Below, piece by piece: positions 1-6,535 of a DNA stretch of 17,892 nucleotides. The stretch spans positions 1 through 17,892 of the forward strand of contig JAHJBD010000168.1 in the NCBI GenBank assembly GCA_018813725.1. Direction: 5' to 3'. The notes under the pieces were generated by a model. That model saw only the letters and a program-made list of their open reading frames with translations. It searched no databases and was not told where the DNA came from. Made by a program: the position numbers and the translations under genes. Position 1 is the first letter of the stretch. Each line of letters opens with the position of its first letter. The stretch comes from Nanobdellota archaeon. Its GTDB lineage: Archaea; Nanobdellota; Nanobdellia; Woesearchaeales; JAHJBD01.

Positions 1-90
1 AAGACTGAGGTGTTTAAGAAGATCGGCTTCTTGCCGGAGAGACCCTATTTCTATCCCAATCTCACGGGTAATGAGTTTCTCATGTTTATG
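1..90 (+). pseudogene. ABC-transporter ATPase-like fragment fused in frame to alkD
   Basis: Bases 1-90 read in frame as a segment resembling the middle of an ABC ATPase. IGFLPERPYFY corresponds to the region around the Q loop and is followed by the usual LTGxEFLxFMGRLS stretch. No Walker B or signature motif follows; the frame runs straight into AlkD. The start of this segment lies outside the window. It may be the stump of a broken ABC gene, a genuine fusion, or an assembly chimera. Confidence 0.5.
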
Positions 91-789
91 GGAAGATTAT
101 CTGAACTGAAAAAAGTGTTGCAATCAGAATCTGACAAGAAGCAAGCAAGATTGCTCCAGAGATTTTTCAAGACTGGCAAGGGAGAGTATGGTGAAGGAGA
201 TATATTTCTCGGAATAAAGGTCCCTGTGCAAAGAAAAATCTCTAAACAGTTTAATGGATTGAGCCTCGACGAGATACAGCAGTTATTGGACAGCAAGGTC
301 CATGAGCATAGGATGGTGGGGCTGTTTATCTTGATTGAGAATTACAAGAAAAGTGATGACAAAAAGAAGATATTTGATTTTTATCTGAGTAATACTTCAA
401 ATATAAATAATTGGGACCTTGTTGATCTTAGTGCGCCGAACATTGTTGGAGATTATCTTTTGGACAAGGACAGGTCAGTTTTGTATAAGCTTGCCAGATC
501 TGATTTGTTGTGGGAGAAAAGAATCTCTATTTTGGCGACATTTGCGTTTATACGGGAAAATGATTTCAAGGATAACCTAAAGATTGCAAATGTCCTGTTG
601 AACGACAAACATGACCTTATTCACAAAGCTGTGGGCTGGATGCTGCGTGAAGTCGGAAAAAGAGACCAGGAAGTTGAGGAAAAGTTCCTTAAGGACCATT
701 ACAAGTCAATGCCACGGACAATGCTCAGGTATGCTATAGAAAAGTTTTCTGAAGAGAAACGGCAAGATTACCTTAAGGGAAAGGTGTAA
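82..789 (+). CDS. alkD: AlkD-family DNA alkylation repair glycosylase
   Basis: A HEAT-like-repeat DNA glycosylase that removes alkylated bases such as 3-methyladenine or 7-methylguanine. The family hallmarks are clear: an N-terminal RFFKTGKGEYGEGD block, then NNWDLVDLSAP, in which the Trp and the second Asp match the base-excision Trp/Asp pair of the Bacillus enzyme, and HKAVGWMLREVGKRD near the C-terminus. The frame is open from the first base of the window. Starting at GTG (position 10) adds a segment, IGFLPERPYFYPNLTGNEFL, that reads like the part of an ABC-transporter ATPase after the Walker A region. I therefore place the AlkD start at ATG 82 (or 88), giving about 235 residues, close to the family norm. 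I see no clear ribosome site before 82, so a longer fused protein cannot be excluded. The gene converges on the next gene with 2 bases between the stops. The product is sure; the start is not. Confidence 0.85.
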   Translation: MFMGRLSELKKVLQSESDKKQARLLQRFFKTGKGEYGEGDIFLGIKVPVQRKISKQFNGLSLDEIQQLLDSKVHEHRMVGLFILIENYKKSDDKKKIFDFYLSNTSNINNWDLVDLSAPNIVGDYLLDKDRSVLYKLARSDLLWEKRISILATFAFIRENDFKDNLKIANVLLNDKHDLIHKAVGWMLREVGKRDQEVEEKFLKDHYKSMPRTMLRYAIEKFSEEKRQDYLKGKV

Positions 790-791
790 AG

Positions 792-2333
792 TCAGGAACC
801 AAAAAGGATATTTTTCTGCTTTTTCTTCTCATTGTATGTGTAAGGGACATAAACTGTCTCAAGAGTATTTGGGTCAAGGCCAGTATAATACATGCAAGTT
901 GAGACAGTCATCGGGGTTGGAGTGAATATCTGGACACTCTCTACATTATTTAGCTTCTTCATCTCTGATGCTAGGTGTTTAGCATGCCCCATAGTACTTC
1001 CAGGATGCGCTGTCATAAGATAATATTTTAAGGATTGTCTTTTTTCTTTGTTATGCTTTTCAAACGTTGATTTGAACTTTAGAAAGTCTCCTGTGCCTTT
1101 GTTCATGAGTTTGAGCACATCTTTTGAGAAATGCTCAGGAGCGATCTTTAGGCATCCGCTGATGTGATGCTCTGAGAGTTCCTTGATATATTCTTCGCTT
1201 GCCAATGCAAGGTCGTACCTTACCCCTGAACGGACAAAGATCTTCTTGATACCTTTTATCTTTCTTGCTTTTCTAAGTAGGCTAATAAGCTTAGAGTGGC
1301 TCTTATCTAGATTTTGGCAAGTGATGCAGGCACTATCTTTGCAAGAGCCGCAATCCATACCGTACATGTTTGCGCTTGGACCACCTAGATCATCTATGTA
1401 ACCTTTGAAATCTTTATGTTTGGTCAGGCTTTCAATCTCTTTTAGGATTGAACCTTCAGATCTCGAGATTATCTTATTTCCCTGATGTAATGCTAATGAA
1501 CAGAAATTACAGTCACCGATGCAGCCTCTGTGGGTCACAACGCTGAACTGAACCATCTTGAATTCTGGCATAGTTTTTGGGATATCTCTGGAATAATTCA
1601 GGCCGTATACATAATCTAGCTCTTTTGCTGTGTAATCGTGCATCTTGTGCTGCAACACATACCTATCGCCAGTCTTCTGAGCAAGATTATCACAATTAGA
1701 GAACATCACCTGCATCTTGCAGAATATTTTCTTATCAGCTGATACAGCTTCGTGTGAAGGTAATATAGTGAAATCTTTTGGGACTTCCTTTGAGATGATG
1801 CAGGTTCCTTCAATATCATCTAAGTTTTTATAATCATTTAGTTTTTCAGCAATCTTAGCAATCTGGTACTCTCCGCTGCCATATACAAGTATGTCTGCTC
1901 TTGAGTCAAGAAGGATACTTTTTCTTACTGCATTGTCCCAATAATCGTAGTGTGTGAACCGCCTCATCGAGGCTTCGATACCTCCGATAACTATCTTAGA
2001 GCTTTTGAACAGCTGTCTTAGCTTGTTGCAATAGACTATCACTGCCCTGTCAGGGATGCCTGAATCATAAGGGCTATTCTTGTCTTCACTCCGTTTCTTC
2101 TTTAATGGTGTGTAGTTTGAGAGCATTGAGTCGACTGCACCAGAGGTTACACCAAAAAATAGTCTTGGAGCGCCAAGCTTAAGAAAATCTTTATCGGTCT
2201 TCCAGTCTGGCTTTTCTATTATGCCGACAGTGTAGCCTTTGTCTTCTAGGACCTTAACAAGGATTCCAGCTACTGAAAGTGGGTGGTCAACATAATAGTC
2301 TCCTGTGACTATGATTATGTCATACTGTTTCAT
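792..2333 (-). CDS. YgiQ-family radical SAM protein
   Basis: A 513-residue radical SAM enzyme of the YgiQ (UPF0313) family, whose reaction is not established. The N-terminal half is the typical YgiQ cobalamin-binding-like domain (GDYYVDHP at 11-18, FFGVTSGAVDSM at 59-70, GGIEASMRRFTHYDYW at 117-132). The radical SAM cluster motif is Cys271-x3-Cys275-x2-Cys278 in THRGCIGDCNFCS. A second Cys-rich patch, GMDCGSCKDSACITC, lies further on and is also usual for the family. The protein lacks the long disordered C-terminal tail of many bacterial homologues. A TATA box on the minus strand at about 2353-2365 is 27 bases before the ATG, which fits a leaderless start. The gene converges on alkD and lies downstream of the tRNA gene with its own promoter. 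Confidence 0.93.
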   Translation of the reverse strand: MKQYDIIIVTGDYYVDHPLSVAGILVKVLEDKGYTVGIIEKPDWKTDKDFLKLGAPRLFFGVTSGAVDSMLSNYTPLKKKRSEDKNSPYDSGIPDRAVIVYCNKLRQLFKSSKIVIGGIEASMRRFTHYDYWDNAVRKSILLDSRADILVYGSGEYQIAKIAEKLNDYKNLDDIEGTCIISKEVPKDFTILPSHEAVSADKKIFCKMQVMFSNCDNLAQKTGDRYVLQHKMHDYTAKELDYVYGLNYSRDIPKTMPEFKMVQFSVVTHRGCIGDCNFCSLALHQGNKIISRSEGSILKEIESLTKHKDFKGYIDDLGGPSANMYGMDCGSCKDSACITCQNLDKSHSKLISLLRKARKIKGIKKIFVRSGVRYDLALASEEYIKELSEHHISGCLKIAPEHFSKDVLKLMNKGTGDFLKFKSTFEKHNKEKRQSLKYYLMTAHPGSTMGHAKHLASEMKKLNNVESVQIFTPTPMTVSTCMYYTGLDPNTLETVYVPYTYNEKKKQKNILFGS

Positions 2334-2352
2334 AGGTTATCAGAAATCATCT

Positions 2353-2365
2353 GGATATATAAAGG
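2353..2365 (-). promoter_or_regulatory. TATA box for the ygiQ-like gene
   Basis: Minus-strand CCTTTATATATCC is centred 27 bases upstream of the ATG at 2333, the usual archaeal spacing for a leaderless transcript. Confidence 0.6.
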
Positions 2366-2397
2366 ATTTGATGGAAATTAAAGGCTTGGGACAAATA

Positions 2398-2422
2398 GGC
2401 TATTTTTAGAATAAAAATAGCC
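2398..2422 (-). repeat. 11-bp perfect hairpin spanning the tRNA 3' end
   Basis: The arms at 2412-2422 and 2398-2408 are perfect complements with a 3-base loop. The tRNA-proximal arm contains the last bases of the tRNA acceptor strand (GGCTA) followed by five T residues. It may be a terminator-like structure for the tRNA. It could also compete with the acceptor stem in the unprocessed transcript. Confidence 0.6.
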
Positions 2423-2452
2423 CCGCCCAGATTCGAACTGGGGTCCCAGGCT

Positions 2453-2484
2453 GTTTTCAGAAAAAAAGAGTTTCTTTCTATCCA
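2453..2484 (-). other. Canonical tRNA intron (position 37/38)
   Basis: 32 bases. The 5' splice site lies in a three-base bulge (GG|T, 2486-2484) and the 3' site in a three-base bulge (AC|A, 2454-2452). The bulges flank a 4-bp helix of 2490-2487 with 2458-2455. The anticodon stem lies on one side and an intron helix (AGAAAG with TTTTTCT-like pairing, 2479-2463) on the other. This is the textbook substrate of the archaeal splicing endonuclease. Confidence 0.85.
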
Positions 2485-2501
2485 CCAAAAGCCTGAATGA
2501 T

Positions 2502-2522
2502 TTGCCTTCTCTTGACGAGAAT
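2502..2522 (-). other. Putative second tRNA intron in the D loop
   Basis: 21 extra bases in the D loop. They form a 5-bp hairpin TTCTC/GAGAA (loop GTCAA). Next to it is a 3-bp GCC/GGC helix flanked by two AAA bulges, each cut as AA|A by the usual rule. Excision restores a 10-base D loop. The outer helix is missing, so this is a relaxed motif, as described for non-canonical archaeal tRNA introns. Confidence 0.65.
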
Positions 2523-2529
2523 TTGGCCG

Positions 2530-3432
2530 CTACACTACGGGGCTGTGATTATTATACCTCTTTATATGCTTGGCATTAGAAAAGCCAATCTCTTTATAAA
2601 ATTTCCTAATAAATTTTTGCTGTGTCAAATACAATTGCTTACCCATAGAAATCTTAGATATGGGGTATCCCAACCGTAAAAAGGCTTCCCTGGTGTCTTT
2701 CATCAATTTTTTATTGTAATTCTTAAAACTTAACTGAAAAAGATTAGGATAATGTGGCTTAAGGGTATAAATACAGCCATCAGTATCAATTAGGCCCCTA
2801 AGACATGCTTTAAGATAAGTATTATTTCTTTTAATCCATTCTGGGATACCAACTTGGCTTTCAATCTTGTCCCCTGGTTTAAGCCCAATCCTGATTAAAT
2901 ACTCCACAAGTTGTCTGCTATGGACTATGATTAACATTTCTTTAGATTTCCTTTCATCAATTTTTGGAGCAATTGAGAATTGTTTCTGGATGATATTCCA
3001 AACATGCTTTGTTAGATATTCATAATCGTCTGTTTTATGTCCAGCTATCCTAAGCATGTAAGTAGCAACCTTTTTCCCTTTTTTGAAGCAATGAATATTA
3101 CCATCACCAAGAATAATTCCCACTAATTCAGCCAAATCAACGTTTTTATGGGGTATATTGATACTTTTTAAAGTCCCAGAAGAATTTAACCCACCTTTAA
3201 CAGTTCCCCAATTATCAGGTTTAATAGCAAGAATATATTTTTGGTAATAATTTTCTTGATCTAGTTTATTAAGAACGTGTAAGGGCATTAAGTTTTTTTC
3301 CATAGCCCATCCTTTTAGAGCCCCAGGGCTAACCTTAAGAGACTTTGCCAAGCCATCCCAAGCAATATTCTTTTTTGTTTTAATCTTGTAGATCAATTCT
3401 TTCTGTTTCCATTTTTTTAGTTCAACTTTCAT
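2530..3432 (-). CDS. LAGLIDADG homing endonuclease
   Basis: A 300-residue two-motif LAGLIDADG endonuclease. The first motif is LAELVGIILGDG (100-111, catalytic Asp110). The second is ACLRGLIDTDGC (209-220, Asp218). An N-terminal helix-turn-helix-like stretch (about 24-56) probably contacts DNA. Such enzymes cut a long specific site and spread their own gene. Here the gene lies directly 5' of tRNA-Gln on the same strand. Its stop codon TAG is bases 13-15 of the tRNA, and its last residues (about HSPVV) are encoded by tRNA sequence. It is not inside either tRNA intron. A strong Shine-Dalgarno (GAGGTGAT) precedes the ATG but lies in a hairpin. A TATA box at 3531-3540 would give a leader of about 80 bases. 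Both catalytic Asp residues are present, so it may be active. Confidence 0.93.
   Translation of the reverse strand: MKVELKKWKQKELIYKIKTKKNIAWDGLAKSLKVSPGALKGWAMEKNLMPLHVLNKLDQENYYQKYILAIKPDNWGTVKGGLNSSGTLKSINIPHKNVDLAELVGIILGDGNIHCFKKGKKVATYMLRIAGHKTDDYEYLTKHVWNIIQKQFSIAPKIDERKSKEMLIIVHSRQLVEYLIRIGLKPGDKIESQVGIPEWIKRNNTYLKACLRGLIDTDGCIYTLKPHYPNLFQLSFKNYNKKLMKDTREAFLRLGYPISKISMGKQLYLTQQKFIRKFYKEIGFSNAKHIKRYNNHSPVV
2561..2569 (-). promoter_or_regulatory. Possible TATA box for tRNA-Gln inside the endonuclease gene
   Basis: Minus-strand GCATATAAA is centred about 21 bases before the tRNA 5' end, slightly closer than usual. It lies in the last 15 codons of the endonuclease. The tRNA might instead be cut from the endonuclease transcript. 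Confidence 0.35.
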
Positions 3433-3437
3433 AATTA

Positions 3438-3468
3438 ATCACCTCAATTAAGCTAACAATTGGGTGAT
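3438..3468 (-). promoter_or_regulatory. Hairpin covering the endonuclease ribosome-binding site
   Basis: In the minus-strand transcript, ATCACCCAATT (3468-3458) pairs with AATTGAGGTGAT (3449-3438): 11 bp with one bulged A and an 8-base loop. The second arm contains the whole Shine-Dalgarno, 5 bases before the ATG. When folded, it should block translation of the endonuclease. Confidence 0.6.
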
Positions 3469-3530
3469 GAATAAAGAAATTGGAACATAAATTGATAAGG
3501 AACACCATCGTAATAAAGATAGGTTCACAC

Positions 3531-3540
3531 TTTAAATATC
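3531..3540 (-). promoter_or_regulatory. TATA box for the endonuclease transcript
   Basis: Minus-strand GATATTTAAA lies just past the diphthine synthase stop. Initiation about 25 bases downstream would place the whole site-masking hairpin in the leader. Confidence 0.4.
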
Positions 3541-3563
3541 TTATGATTGGCTGCTGAGAATAT

Positions 3564-4283
3564 CTAAGTAAAGCTTTCCAGTGCTTCTTCTTCAACAAAA
3601 TGGAGTTTTCCAGGAATTATAATGCATTGAGGGAATTTATCTATATCTGGAATGTCCTTTAGAGGTTTGTAGACAATAGTCGGATTGTCTGAACCTATCT
3701 GTGCGCATAAGACAGCCTTTGTATTCTGGTCAACACCCTTCTTAGTCAGATAATCAGCTGCTTCTTTACCAGACATATACTTATTGTTCTTAGGGTCAAG
3801 ATCAAGCAGGAATAATGTGTGCAGACCTATTGATTGGTTTTGTTTCATCACTTCTATGGGTGAAGTCACATTCTCATTGTGATAAGGAATAGATGTTGTC
3901 TTGCCGAACTTGTAAAGTTCCAGACCAGTGATGCCGATCGCGTTCATGATTGAAGCGTTATGAATAACTTTAACTGGAATCCCTTTTTCTTTTGCCCTTA
4001 ACCTTAAATCAGTATGGGTTGTTGCGCCAAATGGGTCACCAATAACTAGGAATGCAACATCTTTGTCTTTCTGCAAGATATCATCTGACTTTTGCTCGAC
4101 CATCTCTCTGTCTGCAAGGATGATCTTCTTTCCGTAAAGTTTTTCCAGGTCATTTACTGAACATGCCAGTTTAGAGGTATAGCTTTCCAGATATACAAGA
4201 TCACATTTCTTTACTGCTTCAAGGCCTTTGACTGTGATGTCTTTCTCATCATTAAGGCCTAATCCTATCAGGTATAGTGTCAT
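3564..4283 (-). CDS. dphB: Diphthine synthase
   Basis: A 239-residue S-adenosylmethionine methyltransferase that trimethylates the modified histidine intermediate on elongation factor 2 during diphthamide formation. It belongs to the tetrapyrrole-methylase fold. It starts with the family motif MTLYLIGLGLNDEKDIT, followed by LVYLESYTS (29-37), a GDPFGATTHTDL block (82-93) that forms the SAM pocket, and HNASIMNAIG (108-117). The length is normal for archaeal Dph5/DphB. Its presence marks the genome as archaeal. The start at 4283 is supported by a TATA-like stretch at 4302-4311 on the minus strand, 23 bases upstream. The same stretch faces the divergent gene on the other side. Confidence 0.95.
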   Translation of the reverse strand: MTLYLIGLGLNDEKDITVKGLEAVKKCDLVYLESYTSKLACSVNDLEKLYGKKIILADREMVEQKSDDILQKDKDVAFLVIGDPFGATTHTDLRLRAKEKGIPVKVIHNASIMNAIGITGLELYKFGKTTSIPYHNENVTSPIEVMKQNQSIGLHTLFLLDLDPKNNKYMSGKEAADYLTKKGVDQNTKAVLCAQIGSDNPTIVYKPLKDIPDIDKFPQCIIIPGKLHFVEEEALESFT

Positions 4284-4301
4284 GTATGGTTAGAATGAGA
4301 T

Positions 4302-4311
4302 TTTATTTAAA
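4302..4311. promoter_or_regulatory. Shared divergent TATA-like element
   Basis: TTTATTTAAA reads as an AT-rich TATA-like box on both strands. It is centred 23 bases before dphB (minus) and 29 bases before ATG 4335 (plus), and only 8 bases before ATG 4314. It therefore favours 4335 as the start of the plus-strand gene. Confidence 0.45.
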
Positions 4312-4334
4312 AAATGATTGGTTATCTTTTTAAG

Positions 4335-5240
4335 ATGGCAGCTAATTTCATTAGGATCATGAAGACAGATATAAGGAAAAAGGCTATTGCGACTGGAGAT
4401 TCGTTCGCTTCAACATATAATACTGTCCATTGGGCAGAAAAAGGTGTAGCCTTTATGGAAAGTAGAGGGATATTTCCTTTAACACTGTCAAGCCCACAGA
4501 TGCCAGCAATCAATAGACTAGGACTATACAGTTACTATTCTGGCGCCATAACTGTTGCAGGTGGCGATGCCGAAGGGCACATCATACGAGGAGAGAAAGA
4601 ATACCACCTACCTAGAGAAGAATGGGAAGATAGATTAGGGTTTATGGTTAAAGAGTATCAAAATAAATGGAGTTTTAGCAAGAATGGTGCTTATTATGCC
4701 AGATTATTGCATTCAGCTGGATGGCATACAATTACAGAGCCTGGCAAGGATGGAAAACAAAGAAAAGCCAGTGTAGGTTCAAGATTACCACCATACTTAT
4801 GTGAACTAATTGACAATTATGATCGATTAACAAAAGATAGCAGAACGCTTGCAGGGAAATACCTTAGAGATGTTATATCAGTATGGTTTGATACGAAAGG
4901 AAGAGTTGTTACTGAAAGGGGGGTAAGGGTAAGATTATTATCGCAACCGACAGAAGAAGACTTGAGAGAACAGGCTGAACAACTTGTGAGTGTAGTAAAT
5001 AGCCTATACCCCAACGTGGGCCTTGACAAAGACAGAGATATAAACGTTGCAGAGATTAAAGACCCAGAGAAGAAAGGAGAAAATGTGTTTGGTGGTTATG
5101 TTTCTTTCTCTCTTGAAAAGTTGCTGGGTTTTCCTGCAAATGGAGCCACGCCAGTTAAGTTTGATATAAGGATTGAACCAAGGTGGGCTAGAAAAAAAGA
5201 AAAAAAGCCTTCACGAAAAACGATTGGGGGTGGTTTTTAA
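4335..5240 (+). CDS. Unrecognised protein, possible degenerate LAGLIDADG-like domain
   Basis: About 301 residues from ATG 4335; an in-frame ATG at 4314 is too close to the promoter. I do not recognise the family with confidence. It is soluble, with no signal peptide or membrane segment. Counting from the 4314 ATG, residues 183-198 (YLRDVISVWFDTKGRV) followed by RGVRVRLLSQ resemble the second LAGLIDADG helix and strand of archaeal homing endonucleases (FLRGxFDxDGxV). The second acidic residue is replaced by Lys. The preceding YYARLLHSAGW...LPPYL segment is arranged like the linker of those proteins. If this is correct, it has probably lost catalysis. The last 11 codons lie inside a hairpin repeat that is copied again 90 bases downstream, so the C-terminus may have been altered by that element. 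It converges on ftsZ. Confidence 0.7.
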   Translation: MAANFIRIMKTDIRKKAIATGDSFASTYNTVHWAEKGVAFMESRGIFPLTLSSPQMPAINRLGLYSYYSGAITVAGGDAEGHIIRGEKEYHLPREEWEDRLGFMVKEYQNKWSFSKNGAYYARLLHSAGWHTITEPGKDGKQRKASVGSRLPPYLCELIDNYDRLTKDSRTLAGKYLRDVISVWFDTKGRVVTERGVRVRLLSQPTEEDLREQAEQLVSVVNSLYPNVGLDKDRDINVAEIKDPEKKGENVFGGYVSFSLEKLLGFPANGATPVKFDIRIEPRWARKKEKKPSRKTIGGGF

Positions 5241-5250
5241 GTGAAGGCCA
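5207..5250. repeat. Palindromic repeat, copy 1
   Basis: The outer arms GCCTTCAC (5207-5214) and GTGAAGGC (5241-5248) enclose a second stem AAAAAC/GTTTTT and an 11-base loop GATTGGGGGTG. It includes the stop codon and last codons of the upstream gene. The first 30 bases are identical to copy 2. Confidence 0.85.
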
Positions 5251-5296
5251 GAAATTCTTGATGAATTTAAAGCCTTATAATCAAAATAAAAAAATA

Positions 5297-5339
5297 GCCT
5301 TCACGAAAAACGATTGGGGGTGGTTTAATGTGAAGGCCA
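5297..5339. repeat. Palindromic repeat, copy 2
   Basis: The same arms (5297-5304 and 5330-5337) and the same G-rich loop as copy 1, exactly 90 bases further on. It ends 14 bases from the ftsZ stop. The inner stem is shorter (AAAC/GTTT). Lying between two converging genes, the pair could end transcription from both sides, or be copies of a small dispersed element. Confidence 0.85.
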
Positions 5340-5352
5340 AGATTTCACTTGA

Positions 5353-6423
5353 TTATAATATCTCTATGCCTAGCTCCTCGCTCAAGTGCTCTGCCTGTGG
5401 GCTTCTTTTCCCATATTCCATCTTGCCAAGGATCCAAGGTGACTTAACACCTGTGATGATTGTCATGATGGTCATCTTTCCTTTCAGGTCTTCTGCAACT
5501 CTTGCGCCCCAGATTACGTTTGCATCTGGATCTAAGCTTTCTGTCACTAGTTCACCAGCTCTGCTGATCTCGTCAAGTGTCATATCTGGTCCGCCAGCGA
5601 TGTGGATCAATGCACCTGTTGCGCCTTTGTAGCTGATATCTAGCAATGGGTTACTTAGTGCGCCCTTAACTGCTTCTTCAACACGGTTGTTTGTGTCTGA
5701 TGCGCCTACGCCGATAGCTGCTACTCCGCCGTTTGTCATTATCGCTTTTACGTCTGCATAATCAAGGTTAACCAAGCTTGGTACTGCGATTGTCTCTACA
5801 ATCCCTTTGATCATTGTTGAGATCAGCTCGTTTGCAACTGCAAATGCTTGCTGTATAGGAAGGTTACCTGCTATTGCTACCAGCCTATTGTTATCGATTA
5901 CGATTACTGTGTCTGAGACCTGCCTAAGCTGCTGCAGACCGAATTCTGCTTTGTCAACCCTGGCTCTTTCAATCTTAAATGGCATTGTTACTGTGCCAAT
6001 TACGATTGCGCCTGCGTCTTTTGCAACCTGAGCAACGATCGGTGCTGCTCCAGTACCTGTTCCGCCGCCCATTCCTGCGCAGACAAATACCATGTCAGAA
6101 CTTTTCAATGCTTCTTTGATCTCTTGTAAGCTTTCTTGAGCGCTTTCTGCTCCTCTTTCAGGGAAGCCGCCGCAACCAAGTCCCCTTGTTACGCCTCTTC
6201 CGATCAAGAATTTTCTATCAGCATCAATGATATTTAGATGTTGTTGGTCTGTGTTGGCCGCAAGAATCTCAGCGCCTTTTATTCCTTTTTGGTAAAGCCA
6301 TCCTACCATATTGTTTCCAGCACCACCTACACCGAAAACTTTGATGTTTGCTTGCCCTACCTGTACTTGGTCAAAACTATTTTCTTTCGCGTGCCTTAGC
6401 GCACTGTCGATAATTACGTCCAT
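5353..6423 (-). CDS. ftsZ: Cell-division GTPase FtsZ
   Basis: A 356-residue tubulin-family GTPase that polymerises into the division ring. Motifs in order are FGVGGAGNNMV (30-40, first nucleotide loop), AANTDQ (55-60), the tubulin signature GGGTGTG (119-125), MPF plus ERA at 147-154, and the T7 catalytic loop NLDYAD (219-224, both Asp present), so GTP hydrolysis should work. The C-terminus is short and ends in a predicted helix. It has no long linker or conserved tail peptide of the bacterial kind. The start is supported by a strong purine site (GGGGGGAG, 6432-6439) 8 bases before the ATG, unlike the leaderless neighbours. Several TATA-like stretches lie at 6457-6500. An unusual hairpin array lies further upstream at 6536-6625. 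Confidence 0.97.
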   Translation of the reverse strand: MDVIIDSALRHAKENSFDQVQVGQANIKVFGVGGAGNNMVGWLYQKGIKGAEILAANTDQQHLNIIDADRKFLIGRGVTRGLGCGGFPERGAESAQESLQEIKEALKSSDMVFVCAGMGGGTGTGAAPIVAQVAKDAGAIVIGTVTMPFKIERARVDKAEFGLQQLRQVSDTVIVIDNNRLVAIAGNLPIQQAFAVANELISTMIKGIVETIAVPSLVNLDYADVKAIMTNGGVAAIGVGASDTNNRVEEAVKGALSNPLLDISYKGATGALIHIAGGPDMTLDEISRAGELVTESLDPDANVIWGARVAEDLKGKMTIMTIITGVKSPWILGKMEYGKRSPQAEHLSEELGIEIL

Positions 6424-6456
6424 TTTTTTGTCTCCCCCCTTGTTGTGTTGCCTAAT

Positions 6457-6500
6457 CTATATATTCCGTTATATACTTACGAGTACCAAAAGGTATATAA
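6457..6500 (-). promoter_or_regulatory. ftsZ: ftsZ promoter region with three TATA-like boxes
   Basis: Minus-strand TTATATACC (6500-6492), GTATATAAC (6476-6468) and AATATATAG (6465-6457). Any of them could drive a transcript that retains the strong ribosome site at 6432-6439. Which one is used cannot be told from sequence. Confidence 0.4.
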
Positions 6501-6535
6501 GGAAGTTATCCCCTTACTTCTATTCAGAAACAGCC

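Larger units (their letters stand above)
2418..2544 (-). tRNA. tRNA-Gln (anticodon TTG) with two introns
   Basis: Read on the minus strand, the gene has a 7-bp acceptor stem (AGCCCCG/CGGGGCT, discriminator A at 2418), a GTGT D stem, an anticodon stem CAGGC/GCCTG, a GGACC variable region and a T arm CCCAG-TTCGAAT-CTGGG. The anticodon TTG is at 2488-2486. The 127-base gene is too long for an uninterrupted tRNA. Removing a 32-base intron after position 37 (2453-2484) and a 21-base D-loop insertion (2502-2522) gives 74 bases, a normal tRNA. The anticodon-loop intron forms an exact bulge-helix-bulge: GG|T bulge, 4-bp TTTT/GAAA helix, AC|A bulge. The D-loop insertion forms a relaxed version. The first bases overlap the end of the homing endonuclease gene. 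Gln is supported by the anticodon and by the AGCCCCG...CGGGGCTA ends; a Glu reading would need a different anticodon. Confidence 0.9.

Noticed and set aside
2502..2522. D-loop insertion as proof that the tRNA is a pseudogene
   Set aside because: The insertion can be removed by a bulge-helix-bulge cut and leaves a normal 74-base tRNA with all stems intact.
2497..2679. Plus-strand open frame over the tRNA and endonuclease end
   Set aside because: It runs antisense through the tRNA and a well-supported LAGLIDADG gene; no ribosome site or promoter.
5258..5632. Plus-strand 124-codon frame antisense to ftsZ
   Set aside because: Two thirds of it is the complement of ftsZ coding sequence, and its start lies between the hairpin repeats. 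It is a shadow frame.
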